Positions 20,152 through 30,555 are shown, counted from the stretch's first letter. The stretch: DNA of 64,000 nucleotides from Thalassococcus arenae (GCF_019104745.1 NZ_JAHRWL010000002.1:186001-250000), one strand, 5' to 3'. Notes: a model not told the origin generated them from the letters alone. A program made the numbers and translations.

Positions 20152-21713
20152 TGGACAACCTGCTTTCCATCGTCACCTTCCTGCCGGCGCTGGCGGCGCT
20201 GATCCTGGCGGTGTTCCTGCGCGGCGACGACGAGGCGGCGGACCGCAACGCCAAGTGGCTGGCCCTGGCCGCCACCTCGGCGACCTTCATCGTTTCGCTG
20301 TTCATCCTGTTCCAGTTCGACCCGCAAGACACCGGGTTCCAGATGGTCGAACAGGGCGAATGGCTGCTGGGGCTGCAATACAAGATGGGCGTCGACGGCA
20401 TCAGCGTGCTGTTCGTGATGCTGACCACCTTCATCATGCCGCTGACGATCCTGGCCAGCTGGGAGGTCAAGACCCGCGTCAAGGAATACATGATCGCCTT
20501 CCTGGTGCTGGAGACCTTGATGCTGGGCGTCTTCATGGCGCTGGACCTGGTGCTGTTCTACCTGTTCTTCGAAGCCGGCCTGATCCCGATGTTCCTGATC
20601 ATCGGCATCTGGGGCGGCAAGGACCGGATCTATGCCAGCTTCAAGTTCTTCCTCTACACCTTCCTCGGCTCGGTGCTGATGCTGGTGGCGATGGTGGCGA
20701 TGTTCACCGAGGCCGGCACGACGGATATCGAGCAGTTGCTGGTGCATAATTTCGCGTCCGAGACGTTCAGCCTGATGGGCTTCCAGATCATCGGCGGGAT
20801 GCAGACGTTGCTGTGGCTGGCCTTCTTCGCCAGCTTCGCCGTCAAGATGCCGATGTGGCCGGTGCATACCTGGCTGCCGGATGCGCATGTGCAGGCGCCG
20901 ACCGCGGGGTCGGTGGTGCTGGCGGCGATCCTGCTGAAGATGGGCGGCTACGGTTTCCTGCGCTTCTCGCTGCCGATGTTCCCGGTGGCGTCCGACATCC
21001 TGACGCCGCTGGTGCTGTGGATGAGCGTGATCGCCATCATCTACACCAGCCTTGTCGCGCTGGTGCAGGAGGACATGAAAAAGCTGATCGCCTATTCGTC
21101 GGTCGCCCATATGGGATACGTCACGATGGGCATCTTCGCCGCCAACCAGCAGGGCATCGACGGCGCGATCTTCCAGATGATCAGCCACGGCTTCATCTCG
21201 GGGGCGTTGTTCCTGTGCGTCGGCGTGATCTACGACCGGATGCACACCCGCGAGATCGACGCCTATGGCGGGCTGGTGAACCGGATGCCGGCCTATGCGC
21301 TGATCTTCATGCTGTTCACCATGGCCAATGTGGGCCTGCCGGGCACGTCGGGCTTTATCGGCGAGTTCCTGACCCTGATGGGCATCTTCCAGGTGAACAC
21401 CTGGGTGGCGGCCGGAGCGGCGACGGGCGTGATCCTGTCGGCGGCCTATGCGCTGTGGCTGTATCGCCGCGTCGTGATGGGCGACCTGATCAAGGAAAGC
21501 CTGAAGACGATCACCGACATGACCCGCCGCGAAAAGCTGATCTTCGCCCCGCTGGTCGCCGCGACGATCCTGTTCGGCGTCTACCCGGCGCCGATCCTCG
21601 ACCGGATCGGGCCCAGCGTGGATGCGCTGGTCGCCAACCACCAGATCGCCCTGGCCGAGGCCGGGCTGGACACCCGGGTGGCCGCGGTCGCGCAACCCGC
21701 AGCCTCGCATTAA
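20151..21713 (+). CDS. nuoM: NADH-quinone oxidoreductase subunit M
   Basis: Antiporter-like proton-pumping subunit (520 aa, about 14 helices). Conserved elements include the glutamate region [20 protein letters not shown] (about 135-154) and the lysine motif [17 protein letters not shown] (about 229-245). Starts at the A of the nuoL TAA stop and ends 12 bp before nuoN. Confidence 0.96.
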   Translation: MDNLLSIVTFLPALAALILAVFLRGDDEAADRNAKWLALAATSATFIVSLFILFQFDPQDTGFQMVEQGEWLLGLQYKMGVDGISVLFVMLTTFIMPLTILASWEVKTRVKEYMIAFLVLETLMLGVFMALDLVLFYLFFEAGLIPMFLIIGIWGGKDRIYASFKFFLYTFLGSVLMLVAMVAMFTEAGTTDIEQLLVHNFASETFSLMGFQIIGGMQTLLWLAFFASFAVKMPMWPVHTWLPDAHVQAPTAGSVVLAAILLKMGGYGFLRFSLPMFPVASDILTPLVLWMSVIAIIYTSLVALVQEDMKKLIAYSSVAHMGYVTMGIFAANQQGIDGAIFQMISHGFISGALFLCVGVIYDRMHTREIDAYGGLVNRMPAYALIFMLFTMANVGLPGTSGFIGEFLTLMGIFQVNTWVAAGAATGVILSAAYALWLYRRVVMGDLIKESLKTITDMTRREKLIFAPLVAATILFGVYPAPILDRIGPSVDALVANHQIALAEAGLDTRVAAVAQPAASH

Positions 21714-21725
21714 GGAGAGAGACCG

Positions 21726-23165
21726 ATGTCGGCCGATCTGAACATCATCCTGCCCGAGATCCTGCTGTCGGTCTACGCGATGGCGGCGCTGCTATTCGCG
21801 GTCTACACCACCAAGGACAAGCTGGCCTCGGTGCTGGTCTGGGCGACCAGCGCGATCTTCCTTGCGCTGGCCTTCTGGATCGCCACGACCGGTGGCGCCA
21901 CGCAGACCGCCTTCAACGGCATGTTCGTCGATGACGGGTTCGCGCGGTTCGCCAAGGTGACGATCCTGCTGTCGGCCGCCGCGGTGCTGCTGATGAGCGA
22001 AGGCTACATGGCGCGGCGCGGCCTGCTGAAATTCGAGTTCCCGCTGCTGGTGGCGCTGGCCGCCGTGGGCATGATGATGATGGTCTCCGCGGGCGATCTC
22101 ATGGCGCTCTACATGGGGCTCGAGCTGCAGTCGCTGTCGCTTTACGTCGTGGCCAGCCTGCGGCGCGACAGCGTGAAATCGACCGAGGCGGGGTTGAAAT
22201 ACTTTGTCCTCGGTGCGCTGTCCTCGGGCCTGCTGCTGTATGGCGCATCGCTGGTCTATGGCTATACCGGCACCACGCTGTTTTCCGGCATCATCGCGGT
22301 GACCGCGGCGGACGGCGTGTCGGTCGGGCTGCTGATCGGGCTGGTGCTGCTGATCTCGGGGCTGGCCTTCAAGGTCTCGGCGGTGCCGTTCCACATGTGG
22401 ACGCCGGATGTCTATCAGGGCGCGCCGACGCCGATCACCGCCTTCTTCGCCACCGCGCCGAAGGTCGCCGCGATGGCGCTGTTCGCCCGGGTGATGCACG
22501 ACGCCTTCGGCGCCAGCATCGCCGACTGGAGCCAGGTCCTGGCGCTGCTGTCGCTGCTGTCGATGTTCCTGGGCGCCGTGGCGGCGATCGGGCAGACCGA
22601 CATCAAGCGGCTGATGGCCTATTCGTCGATCGCCCATATGGGCTATGCGCTGATGGGGCTGGCGGCGGGCACGCTGCTGGGCGTGCAGGCGATGCTGATC
22701 TACATGGCGATCTACGTGACGATGAACGTGGGCACCTTCGCCTTCATCCTGTCGATGGAGCGCGACGGCCAGCCGGTGACCGATATCCGGTCGCTGGGCA
22801 TGTATTCCAAGCGCGAGCCGGGCAAGGCTCTGGCGATGCTGGTGCTGCTGTTCTCGCTGGCCGGCGTGCCGCCGCTGGTGGGCTTTTTCGGCAAGCTTTA
22901 CGTGCTGCGCGCCGCCTACGAGGCCGGGCTGGCCTGGCTGGCGGTGGCCGGCGTGATCGCGTCGGTGATCGGCGCCTTCTATTACCTGCGGATCGTGTTC
23001 TACATGTATTTCGGCGAGGATCGCGAGGACGCGCTGGATGGCGGCAAGTCGCCGGTGCTGTACGGGTTCCTGATGGCCAGCGCCGTGGTGATGGTGGTGG
23101 GCGTGGTCAACCTGTTCGGCATCGAGGGCGCGGCGGCGGCGGCGGCGGCGACGCTTGTCAACTGA
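21726..23165 (+). CDS. nuoN: NADH-quinone oxidoreductase subunit N
   Basis: Third antiporter-like subunit of complex I (479 aa). It carries the family segments [17 protein letters not shown] (about 131-147) and [20 protein letters not shown] (about 217-236, with the functional Lys), and ends in an Ala-rich tail. Ribosome site AAGGAGAGA precedes ATG 21726. It is the last nuo gene; a strong terminator follows at 23191-23220. Confidence 0.96.
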   Translation: MSADLNIILPEILLSVYAMAALLFAVYTTKDKLASVLVWATSAIFLALAFWIATTGGATQTAFNGMFVDDGFARFAKVTILLSAAAVLLMSEGYMARRGLLKFEFPLLVALAAVGMMMMVSAGDLMALYMGLELQSLSLYVVASLRRDSVKSTEAGLKYFVLGALSSGLLLYGASLVYGYTGTTLFSGIIAVTAADGVSVGLLIGLVLLISGLAFKVSAVPFHMWTPDVYQGAPTPITAFFATAPKVAAMALFARVMHDAFGASIADWSQVLALLSLLSMFLGAVAAIGQTDIKRLMAYSSIAHMGYALMGLAAGTLLGVQAMLIYMAIYVTMNVGTFAFILSMERDGQPVTDIRSLGMYSKREPGKALAMLVLLFSLAGVPPLVGFFGKLYVLRAAYEAGLAWLAVAGVIASVIGAFYYLRIVFYMYFGEDREDALDGGKSPVLYGFLMASAVVMVVGVVNLFGIEGAAAAAAATLVN

Positions 23166-23190
23166 GCCCGGTTTCGGCCAATCAAGCGGT

Positions 23191-23220
23191 GGCGCGCCTT
23201 CGGCGCGCCGCTGGTTTTTT
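23191..23220 (+). terminator. rho-independent terminator after nuoN
   Basis: Perfect 8-bp GGCGCGCC stem (23191-23198 and 23202-23209) with a tight loop, followed by TTTTTT at 23215-23220. It ends the nuo transcript 26 bp after the nuoN stop. Confidence 0.85.
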
Positions 23221-23225
23221 CGGGA

Positions 23226-23267
23226 GGGGGCGCTGCCCCCGTCGCAGCAGAGCTGCGACTCCCCCGG
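23226..23267 (+). repeat. GC-rich double-hairpin repeat, copy 1
   Basis: Contains GGGGGCGCTGCCCCC followed by an imperfect GTCGCAGC/GCTGCGAC hairpin and CCCCCGG. Its reverse complement closely matches 58570-58610. In both places the element lies directly downstream of a gene and in the gene's orientation, consistent with a terminator-like repeat. Confidence 0.7.
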
Positions 23268-23303
23268 AGTTTATGGGCAAGATGAAGGAACGGGGCGGCG
23301 CGC

Positions 23304-24035
23304 ATGAGCTGGCCTGAGGGCTATGGGCGGCTGGTGCTGGCGCAGGTCGACAGCACCAATGCCGAAGCGGCGCGGCGCGCGCCCGGCCTGGCCGGGCCGG
23401 AATGGATCCTGGCGCGGGCGCAGAGCGCGGCGCGCGGCCGGCGCGGCCGGGCCTGGGCGATGCCGGAGGGCAATTTCGCGGCGACGCTGGTGATGCGGCT
23501 GGACGAGCCGCCGGAGCACCGGGCCTTGCGGTCCTTCGTGGCGGCGCTGGCGCTGTTCGACGCGGTCGGGGCGCTGGTGGGCGATGATGCGGGGCTGGCG
23601 CTGAAATGGCCCAATGACGTCTTGCTGAACGGCGGCAAGCTGGCCGGCATCCTGCTGGAGAGCCTGGGGCCGCACCTGGCGATCGGGGTGGGCGTCAACC
23701 TGATCGCGGCGCCCGGGGCGGGGCAGGTGGAGCCGGGGGCGCTGCGGCCGGTGTCGCTGCTGGGCGAGACCGGGGTTCGGGTCGGGCCGGAGGCGATGCT
23801 CGAGGCGCTGGCCGGGGCCTATGCGGCGCGCGAGGCGGCCTTTGTCACCTACGGGTTCGGGGCGATCCGCACGGCCTGGCTGGCGCGCGCGATGGGGATC
23901 GGCGCGGTGGCCACGGCGCGCACGGCGCGCGACGAGACCACCGGTACCTTCGAGACGGTGGACGAGGCCGGGCATCTTGTCCTAAAGACGGCCAAGGGCC
24001 GCGTCGCCATCGCCGCGGCGGATGTGTTCTTCTGA
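23304..24035 (+). CDS. birA: biotin--[acetyl-CoA-carboxylase] ligase
   Basis: Activates biotin with ATP and transfers it to the biotin carboxyl carrier protein. The 243-aa product is the catalytic domain without the N-terminal helix-turn-helix of E. coli BirA, so it should not be a repressor. Ligase motifs present: VDSTNAEAARR near residue 14, RGRRGRAWAMPEGN near residue 47 and LKWPNDVLLNGGKLAGIL near residue 95. It starts the birA-coaX-rnj cluster that commonly follows nuoN in alphaproteobacteria. Confidence 0.93.
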   Translation: MSWPEGYGRLVLAQVDSTNAEAARRAPGLAGPEWILARAQSAARGRRGRAWAMPEGNFAATLVMRLDEPPEHRALRSFVAALALFDAVGALVGDDAGLALKWPNDVLLNGGKLAGILLESLGPHLAIGVGVNLIAAPGAGQVEPGALRPVSLLGETGVRVGPEAMLEALAGAYAAREAAFVTYGFGAIRTAWLARAMGIGAVATARTARDETTGTFETVDEAGHLVLKTAKGRVAIAAADVFF

Positions 24036-24047
24036 CGGGGCCCCGGC

Positions 24048-24815
24048 ATGCTTCTGTGCATCGATTGCGGCAATACCAACACCGTGTTCTCGATCTGGGA
24101 CGGGGCGCGGTTCCTGTGCACGCTGCGCACCTCGACCCATCACGCGCGCACGGCGGATGCCTATTTCACCTGGTATTCGACGCTGGTGAAGCATTACGGC
24201 ATCGACGCCGACATCACCGAGGTGATCATCAGCTCGACCGTGCCGCGGGTGGTGTGGAACCTGCGGGTCTTTGCCGACCGGTTCTTCGGCTGCCGCCCGC
24301 TGGTGGTGGGCAAGCCGGAATGCCGCCTGCCGGTGGCGCCGCGGGTCGATGCCGGCACCACGGTGGGGCCGGACCGGCTGGTCAACACCGCGGGGGGCTA
24401 CGACCGCCATGGCGGCGACCTGGTGATCGTCGATTTCGGCACCGCCACCACGTTCGATGTCGTGGCGGTGGACGGCGCCTATGTCGGCGGGGTGATCGCA
24501 CCCGGCCCGAACCTGAGCCTGGAGGCGCTGCACATGGGCGCCGCCGCCCTGCCGCATGTCGACATCACCCAGCCCGAAAAGGTGATCGGCACCAACACCG
24601 TCGGCTGCATCCAGTCCGGCGTGTTCTGGGGCTATGTCGGGCTGATCCACGGCATCACCGAGCGCATCAAGGCGGAATACGGCCGCCCGATGAAGGTAAT
24701 CGGCACCGGGGGGCTTGCGCCCCTGTTCGCCACGGGCGAAGTGCTGTTCGACACGATCGAGGACGACCTCACCATGCATGGTCTGACGGTCATCCACCGG
24801 TACAACAAGGGATAA
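24048..24815 (+). CDS. coaX: type III pantothenate kinase
   Basis: Phosphorylates pantothenate in the first step of coenzyme A synthesis. The 255-aa ASKHA-fold protein has the phosphate loop CIDCGNTNTVFSIWD at residues 4-18, the GPDRLVN motif near residue 107 and IVDFGTATTFD near residue 127, all diagnostic of CoaX. Spaced 12 bp after birA and 3 bp before rnj. Confidence 0.95.
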   Translation: MLLCIDCGNTNTVFSIWDGARFLCTLRTSTHHARTADAYFTWYSTLVKHYGIDADITEVIISSTVPRVVWNLRVFADRFFGCRPLVVGKPECRLPVAPRVDAGTTVGPDRLVNTAGGYDRHGGDLVIVDFGTATTFDVVAVDGAYVGGVIAPGPNLSLEALHMGAAALPHVDITQPEKVIGTNTVGCIQSGVFWGYVGLIHGITERIKAEYGRPMKVIGTGGLAPLFATGEVLFDTIEDDLTMHGLTVIHRYNKG

Positions 24816-24818
24816 ACC

Positions 24819-26486
24819 ATGAGCAGCGAACGCATCGTCTACCTGCCCCTCGGCGGGGCCGGGGAGATCGGCATGAATTGTTACGTCTACGGCTATGGCA
24901 AGCCGGGCGAGGAGCGGCTGATCCTGGTCGACCTGGGCGTGACCTTTCCCGACATGGACGGCACGCCGGGGGTCGACCTGATCCTGCCCGACATCACCTG
25001 GCTGAAGGAGAATCGCAGCCGGCTGGAGGCGATTTTCATCACCCATGCGCACGAGGACCATGTCGGCGCGGTGGGCCACCACTACGAGGCCCTGGGCGTT
25101 CCGGTCTATGCCCGCGCCTTTACCGCCCATATCGCGCGGAACAAGCTGGCGGAATACGGGCTGGGGCCGGAGATCGTGAAGACCTGTTCGAAATGGCCCG
25201 AGACCGTGAGCGTGGGCCCGTTCACCGTGGGTTTCCTGCCGATCTCGCATTCGATACCGGAAAGCAGCGCGCTGGTCATCGACACGCCGGGCGGGCGGCT
25301 GATCCATTCGGGCGATTTCAAGCTGGACGAAACGCCGCTGGTGGGCGAGCCCTGGGATCCGCAGCTGTGGGCCGAGGTGGCCAAGCCGGGGGTCAAGGCG
25401 CTGATCTGCGATTCGACCAACGTCTTTTCGCCCCATCCCGGCCGGTCGGAATCCAGCGTCGGCCCCGCGGTGCAGAAACTGGTCAGCGAGGCGCGCGGCA
25501 TGGTGGTGGCCACGACCTTTGCCTCGAACGTGGCGCGGGTCAGAACCCTGGCCGAGGCGGGCGAGGCGGCAGGGCGGTCGATCTGCCTGTTGGGGCGGGC
25601 GATGCGCCAGATGATCGAGGCGGCGGTGGAAACCGGCGTTCTGGACCGGTTTCCGCGGGTCATCAGCGCCGAGGAGGTCACGCAGATCCCGCGCGAAAAC
25701 GTCATGCTGCTGGTCACCGGGTCTCAGGGCGAACGCCGCGCGGCGAGCGCGCAGCTGGCGCGCGGCAAGTATAACGGGATCGAGATGGCCGAGGGCGATC
25801 TGTTCCTGTTCTCGTCCAAGACCATTCCGGGCAACGAAAAGGGCGTGATCCGGATCATGAACCAGTTCTCGGAAATGGGTGTCGACGTGGTCGACGACAG
25901 CGACGGGCTGTACCACGTTTCGGGCCATGCCAACCGGCCCGACCTGGAGGCGCTGCAGGACATCGTGCAGCCGCAGGTGGTGGTGCCGATGCATGGCGAA
26001 CACCGGCATCTGCGCGAGCATGTGAAGCTGGCGCAGGGACGCGGCCGCAAGGGGGTGCTGGCGGTCAATGGCATGATGATCGACCTTTCCGGCAACGAGC
26101 CCAAGGTGGTCGAATATGTCGAGACCGGGCGCACCTATCTGGACGGCTCGGTGCAGATCGGGGCGCTGGACGGCGTGGTGCGCGACCGCATCCGCATGGC
26201 GCTGAACGGCCATGTGATCGTGACCGTGATCCTGGACGAGGATGACGAACCGCTGGGCGAGCCCTGGTGCGAGATCATGGGCCTGCCGGAAACCGGGCGC
26301 AGCCATGCGCCGCTGGTCGACGTGCTGGAAGAGGACCTGAGCCAGTTCATGGGCCGCGCGGGCGATCGCACGCTGGCCGATGACGACAAGCTGGAGGATG
26401 GGTTGAAGAAGGCGGCGCGCCAGACCTGCCTGAACGAGATCGGCAAGAAGCCCGAAGTGACCGTCGTGGTGAGCCGCTTGTCGTGA
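24819..26486 (+). CDS. rnj: ribonuclease J
   Basis: Metallo-beta-lactamase/beta-CASP nuclease with 5'-to-3' exonuclease and endonuclease activity in RNA maturation and decay. The 555-aa protein has the zinc motif HAHEDHVGAVG (about residues 74-84), the DSTNVFSPHPGRSES beta-CASP region near residue 200 and the ASAHGEHRHL-like VPMHGEHRHLREH motif near residue 390. The gene overlaps the next start by 4 bp. Confidence 0.94.
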   Translation: MSSERIVYLPLGGAGEIGMNCYVYGYGKPGEERLILVDLGVTFPDMDGTPGVDLILPDITWLKENRSRLEAIFITHAHEDHVGAVGHHYEALGVPVYARAFTAHIARNKLAEYGLGPEIVKTCSKWPETVSVGPFTVGFLPISHSIPESSALVIDTPGGRLIHSGDFKLDETPLVGEPWDPQLWAEVAKPGVKALICDSTNVFSPHPGRSESSVGPAVQKLVSEARGMVVATTFASNVARVRTLAEAGEAAGRSICLLGRAMRQMIEAAVETGVLDRFPRVISAEEVTQIPRENVMLLVTGSQGERRAASAQLARGKYNGIEMAEGDLFLFSSKTIPGNEKGVIRIMNQFSEMGVDVVDDSDGLYHVSGHANRPDLEALQDIVQPQVVVPMHGEHRHLREHVKLAQGRGRKGVLAVNGMMIDLSGNEPKVVEYVETGRTYLDGSVQIGALDGVVRDRIRMALNGHVIVTVILDEDDEPLGEPWCEIMGLPETGRSHAPLVDVLEEDLSQFMGRAGDRTLADDDKLEDGLKKAARQTCLNEIGKKPEVTVVVSRLS

Positions 26487-27127
26487 CACCGGTCGTCTTC
26501 GACCTGGACGGCACGCTGATCGACAGCCTGGGCGGCATCGCCCGGGCGGCGAACGCGCTGCTGGCCGAACAGGGCTTGGCCGCAGTGCCGGAGCGGCAGG
26601 TGGCGGGTTATGTCGGGCATGGCGAGCACATCTTCATCGACCGGCTGATCGCGGACACGGCGTTGGATGCGGGCGACCGGGCGGCGCTGCTGGCGCGGTT
26701 CATGACGCATTACAAGGCCGCGTCGCGGAACACGCCGCTGTTTCCCGGCGTGGCCGAGGCGCTGGCGAGGCTCAAGGCGCGCGGCGTGGCCCTGGGGTTG
26801 TGCACGAACAAGCCGGGCGGGCCGCTGGCGGCGGTGCTGGACGGGCTGGGCTGGCAGTCGATGTTCGGCGCGGTGGTGGCCGGCGACACGCTGGCGCGGC
26901 GCAAGCCCGACCCGGCGCCGCTGCTGCATGTCTTCGACCGGCTGGGCGGGCGCGGCGTCTATGTCGGCGACAGCCCGATCGATGGCGCCACGGCGCAGGC
27001 CGCCGGCGTGCCCTTCGTGCTGTTCACCCAAGGCATCCGCACGGTGCCGGTGCAGGACATTGCGCATGACGCGGCCTTTGACGATTTCGCGGACCTGCCC
27101 GGCATTCTCGACCGCCTGGCGGGGTGA
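26483..27127 (+). CDS. gph: phosphoglycolate phosphatase
   Basis: HAD-superfamily hydrolase (214 aa) that most likely removes phosphate from 2-phosphoglycolate. Motif I VFDLDGTLIDS is at residues 4-14, motif II LCTNK near 106, motif III RRKPDP near 138 and motif IV YVGDSPID near 157. The GTG start overlaps the rnj stop. HAD phosphatases overlap in specificity, so the substrate is inferred from overall similarity to Gph. Confidence 0.85.
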   Translation: MTPVVFDLDGTLIDSLGGIARAANALLAEQGLAAVPERQVAGYVGHGEHIFIDRLIADTALDAGDRAALLARFMTHYKAASRNTPLFPGVAEALARLKARGVALGLCTNKPGGPLAAVLDGLGWQSMFGAVVAGDTLARRKPDPAPLLHVFDRLGGRGVYVGDSPIDGATAQAAGVPFVLFTQGIRTVPVQDIAHDAAFDDFADLPGILDRLAG

Positions 27128-27216
27128 CGCGAACCGGCATGCCCGGTGTCGCAATTTCGACAGACGCGGCGGCTGAGCGGGTTTCGACTGGGCGCATTGC
27201 GACCGGAGCACCTGCC

Positions 27217-28050
27217 ATGACCCTGATCGATCTCGCGCGATACCCCATCGACATGCCGGGCGCTGCGCTGGACGCGGTGCTGGCCCGGGTTCATGCCCAG
27301 CTTGACCGCGACGGCTGCGCGGTTCTGCCGGGGTTCCTGACGGCGCAGGGCGTCGCGGCGCTGGCCGCCGAGGCCGATGCCGTGGCGGACAAGGCGCATC
27401 GCAGCTACGGCCGCACCAACGCCTATTTCACCGCCGACGACCCGGATCTGCCGCCGGACCATCCCAAGCGCCGCTTCTTCGAGCGCTCCAACGCCTTCAT
27501 CCCGGCGGACAATTTCCCCAAGGACGGCCCGCTGCGGCAGGTCCACGATTTTCCGGGCTTCGACGAATTCATCCGGGCCTGCCTGCGCGAACCGGCGGAG
27601 CGGTTCTTTCGCTACGCCGATCCGCTGGCCGACGCGATCGTCAACATGGCCGGGGAAGGCAATGGCTTTCCCTGGCATTTCGACACCAACAACTTCACCG
27701 TGACGCTGGCGATCCAGAACGCCGACGAGGGCGGGGCGTTCGAATACGCGCCGATGATCCGGCGCGGGGACGAGAATTTCGATGCCGTGGCGCGGGTTCT
27801 GGACGGAACCTCGGACCAGGTGCGCGTCCTGCACCTCAAACCCGGCGACCTGCAGCTGTTCAAGGGCCGCTATTCGCTGCACCGGGTGGCGCCGCTGCGG
27901 GGCACCACGCCGCGCTACGTGGCGATCCTGTCCTATGTCGAGCAACCCGACATGGTGGGCAGCCCGGAACGCACAAGGCAGCTTTATGGGCGGGTCCTGC
28001 CCATCCACCTGGAACGGGCCGGTCGCCGGGCCGATGCGCTGATCGACTAG
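27217..28050 (+). CDS. 2-oxoglutarate/Fe(II) oxygenase-like protein (HalD/ArpA-like)
   Basis: A 277-aa cupin-fold oxygenase candidate. The iron facial triad is readable as H154-x-D156 in WHFDTNN and distal H222 in YSLHRVAP, followed by the 2-oxoglutarate-binding arginine in TPRYVAIL. Overall pattern (GCAVLPGFL, EGGAFEYAP) resembles HalD/BesD-type and ArpA-type proteins; the intact HxD indicates hydroxylase rather than halogenase chemistry, since halogenases replace the Asp by Gly or Ala. Start at ATG 27217 is supported by GGAG 8 nt upstream; the frame extends further 5' without similarity. Substrate unknown. Confidence 0.7.
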   Translation: MTLIDLARYPIDMPGAALDAVLARVHAQLDRDGCAVLPGFLTAQGVAALAAEADAVADKAHRSYGRTNAYFTADDPDLPPDHPKRRFFERSNAFIPADNFPKDGPLRQVHDFPGFDEFIRACLREPAERFFRYADPLADAIVNMAGEGNGFPWHFDTNNFTVTLAIQNADEGGAFEYAPMIRRGDENFDAVARVLDGTSDQVRVLHLKPGDLQLFKGRYSLHRVAPLRGTTPRYVAILSYVEQPDMVGSPERTRQLYGRVLPIHLERAGRRADALID

Positions 28051-28070
28051 ACCGGCCGGCGCAGCGGACG

Positions 28071-28796
28071 TCAGTTGTTCGTGCCGGTGGGGCGCATATC
28101 GAGGTTGCGGGCCTTGTCGATCCGCATGCCAAGCACGGTGCCCCGGCCTTCGAACCGGGCGCGTTGCGGGTGCTGCGCACCGGTAGACGTCGAGAAGCCG
28201 AGATAGCCGCGCGCCACGATGACCCGCGAGAAGGTGTTGGGGTGACCGTCGATCTCGAGCCAACGGTAATCTCTGGACGTGCGTCCAGTGACGCATCGCA
28301 TACTGCCGGTCATGCAGATGCCGATGCCCCGCCGGACATCGACGACCTCCCGTTCGACCACCATCGGCGATCCGAAAAGCCCGGCAGCCACGAGCGGCAC
28401 AAGCCGGAACAGCACGGACCCGGCGAAAAGGAAGGTCAGGATGGGCGCGATCAGCGCCACGATACCGTTGAAGACGACATCCCTGGCCGTCGCACCGTCA
28501 TCGGTCGACAGCCGCAGCCCGGGCAGCGAGACCCAGAGATGCAGCCCCGTCAGCGCGACCACGATCGCCAGGCCGATCATGGTGGGGGTGCCTGTCTGAT
28601 AGGGATCGGCCAGCACCGAGGCGGGGATGAACCACGAAATGGCCGACAGGCCCGTCAGCACGCAGAATGCCACTATGTAGGCGCTTTTCGGCACCGCCTT
28701 GCCGTTCGATGCCAGCCGCCATGCGGGATGCTGCGCAACGATTCGATGCGCCCCGCGTGTCGGGCCGTCGGGTCGCGGTTTCCATGTCTGTCGCAT
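28071..28796 (-). CDS. membrane protein of unknown function
   Basis: A 241-aa protein with three predicted helices (about residues 38-60, 70-92 and 108-138) and a C-terminal hydrophilic domain of about 100 residues rich in Arg with two cysteines. No family recognised. It is convergent with the oxygenase gene and 86 bp from the helicase gene on the same strand. Start at ATG 28796 is not strongly supported; a shorter N-terminus is possible. Confidence 0.5.
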   Translation of the reverse strand: MRQTWKPRPDGPTRGAHRIVAQHPAWRLASNGKAVPKSAYIVAFCVLTGLSAISWFIPASVLADPYQTGTPTMIGLAIVVALTGLHLWVSLPGLRLSTDDGATARDVVFNGIVALIAPILTFLFAGSVLFRLVPLVAAGLFGSPMVVEREVVDVRRGIGICMTGSMRCVTGRTSRDYRWLEIDGHPNTFSRVIVARGYLGFSTSTGAQHPQRARFEGRGTVLGMRIDKARNLDMRPTGTNN

Positions 28797-28882
28797 ATGC
28801 CGCCCTGTGCTGTCGCACGACCAGGGTTAGGTGGGCAATCCGGCACAACTGCGGCGCCATGTGGGCGCCGGCGCGGGGTGAT

Positions 28883-30340
28883 CTAGCCCGTGCGGCGTTC
28901 GTCGAAGCTGAGCGCGATGAATTCGGGCAGGTGATCGCCCAGACCCACGACGCCGCCGTCACGGCCGCCGGACTTGCCGCCCGAGCGCGACCGGTCGGAT
29001 TTGCCGCGGTCCGAACGCGACCGGCCCTTGTCGTCCGTCTTGGCTTCGGGCGCGGCTTCGGCGGGTCTGGCTTCGGCGGGCCTGGGCTCGGTCTCGGGCT
29101 TGTCGGATTTGCGCGACCGCGACCGTGACCGCGACGCGCGCTTGGGCTTGTCGTCCTCGGCCGTGTCGGTGTCGTCGACGGGCTTGCCGACCTTGGCGGG
29201 GTTGTCGACCCGCGGGATGGTTTTCTGGATCAGCTTTTCCACCGCATCGAGGTATTTTTCGTCCTTCGGCACCACGATGGTAAAGGCCTTGCCCTCGCGG
29301 CCGGCGCGGCCGGTGCGGCCGATGCGGTGCACGTAATCCTCGGCGTGGCTGGGCACGTCGAAGTTGAACACATGGCTGACCGCCGGGATGTCGAGGCCGC
29401 GCGCGGCCACGTCCGAGGCCACCAGCAGGCGCAGGTCGCCCGCGCGGAAGCCGTCCAGCGTGCGGGTGCGTTGCGACTGGTCCAGGTCGCCATGGATCGC
29501 AGCGGCATCATAGCCGTATTTCTTGAGCGATTTGGCGACGATATCCACGTCGACCTTGCGGTTGCAGAAAACGATGGCGTTCGAGCACTTGTCGCCCTCG
29601 GCGTCGATGATGGCGCGCAGGACCGCGCGTTTCTCGCTGGCCTCGCGGTCACGGCGCGACGGCTTGAACACCACCGCGGCCTGTTCGATGGTTTCCGATG
29701 CGGTGGCCTGGCGGGCCACTTCGATCCGCGCCGGGGCGGACAGGAAGGTGTTGGTGATGCGCTCGATCTCGGGCGCCATGGTGGCCGAGAAGAACAGCGT
29801 CTGCCGGGTGAAGGGGGTCAGGCTGAAGATGCGTTCGATATCGGGGATGAACCCCATGTCGAGCATCCGGTCGGCTTCGTCCACCACCATGACCTGCACG
29901 CCGGTGAGCAGCAGCTTGCCGCGCTCGAAATGGTCCAGCAGGCGGCCCGGCGTGGCGATCAGCACGTCGACGCCCTTGTCGATCAGCGCGTCCTGTTCCT
30001 TGAAGCTGACGCCGCCGATCAACAGCGCCTTTGTCAGCTTGACGTGCTTGGCGTAGGTGTCGAAATTCTCGGCCACCTGCGCGGCCAGTTCCCGCGTCGG
30101 GCACAGCACAAGGCTGCGCGGCATCCGGGCGCGGGCACGGCCACGGGCCAGCAGGGTGATCATCGGCAGAACAAAGCCGGCGGTCTTGCCGGTTCCGGTC
30201 TGGGCGATGCCCAGCACGTCCTTGCCTTCGAGCGCGGGGGGAATGGCGCCCAGCTGAATGGGCGTCGGTGTTTCGTAGCCCGCCTCTTCGACGGCCTTGA
30301 GAACCTTGGGATTAAGGTTGAGATCAGAAAACTTGGTCAT
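28883..30340 (-). CDS. rhlE: DEAD-box ATP-dependent RNA helicase, RhlE type
   Basis: Unwinds RNA duplexes in ribosome assembly or mRNA decay. The 485-aa protein has all helicase motifs: Q motif PTPIQ near residue 29, AQTGTGKT near 49, PTRELAAQ, VDEADRMLDMGF near 155, FFSATM near 187 and HRIGRTGRAGREG near 336. The C-terminal 100 residues are low-complexity Arg/Ser/Lys/Asp (RSRSRSRKSDK), typical of RhlE-like cold or growth-phase helicases. I start at ATG 30340 (MTKFSDLNLN); an in-frame ATG five codons upstream is less likely. Confidence 0.92.
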   Translation of the reverse strand: MTKFSDLNLNPKVLKAVEEAGYETPTPIQLGAIPPALEGKDVLGIAQTGTGKTAGFVLPMITLLARGRARARMPRSLVLCPTRELAAQVAENFDTYAKHVKLTKALLIGGVSFKEQDALIDKGVDVLIATPGRLLDHFERGKLLLTGVQVMVVDEADRMLDMGFIPDIERIFSLTPFTRQTLFFSATMAPEIERITNTFLSAPARIEVARQATASETIEQAAVVFKPSRRDREASEKRAVLRAIIDAEGDKCSNAIVFCNRKVDVDIVAKSLKKYGYDAAAIHGDLDQSQRTRTLDGFRAGDLRLLVASDVAARGLDIPAVSHVFNFDVPSHAEDYVHRIGRTGRAGREGKAFTIVVPKDEKYLDAVEKLIQKTIPRVDNPAKVGKPVDDTDTAEDDKPKRASRSRSRSRKSDKPETEPRPAEARPAEAAPEAKTDDKGRSRSDRGKSDRSRSGGKSGGRDGGVVGLGDHLPEFIALSFDERRTG

Positions 30341-30555
30341 GCATGTCCGTATCATGCGGACACTGCCACGGCCCGCGCATCAGGTGGGGTGGCCCGGATG
30401 GCCCTGACGTTCCGGCAATGGAAACCCCTGCGGCCTCTTAGCGGGATCGAGGGAATGCGTCAATCGACCCGCGCGCCACAACGGGCGGAGATTGGCGGGA
30501 TTGTGCCCCTTGCATGGACAATTCCCGGGAAAGACTGGCTTTGTTGACTGAATTG

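Noticed and set aside
23982-26489. An 835-codon minus-strand frame opposite coaX and rnj
   Set aside because: The sense strand encodes complete CoaX and RNase J; the antisense product has shadow-frame composition.
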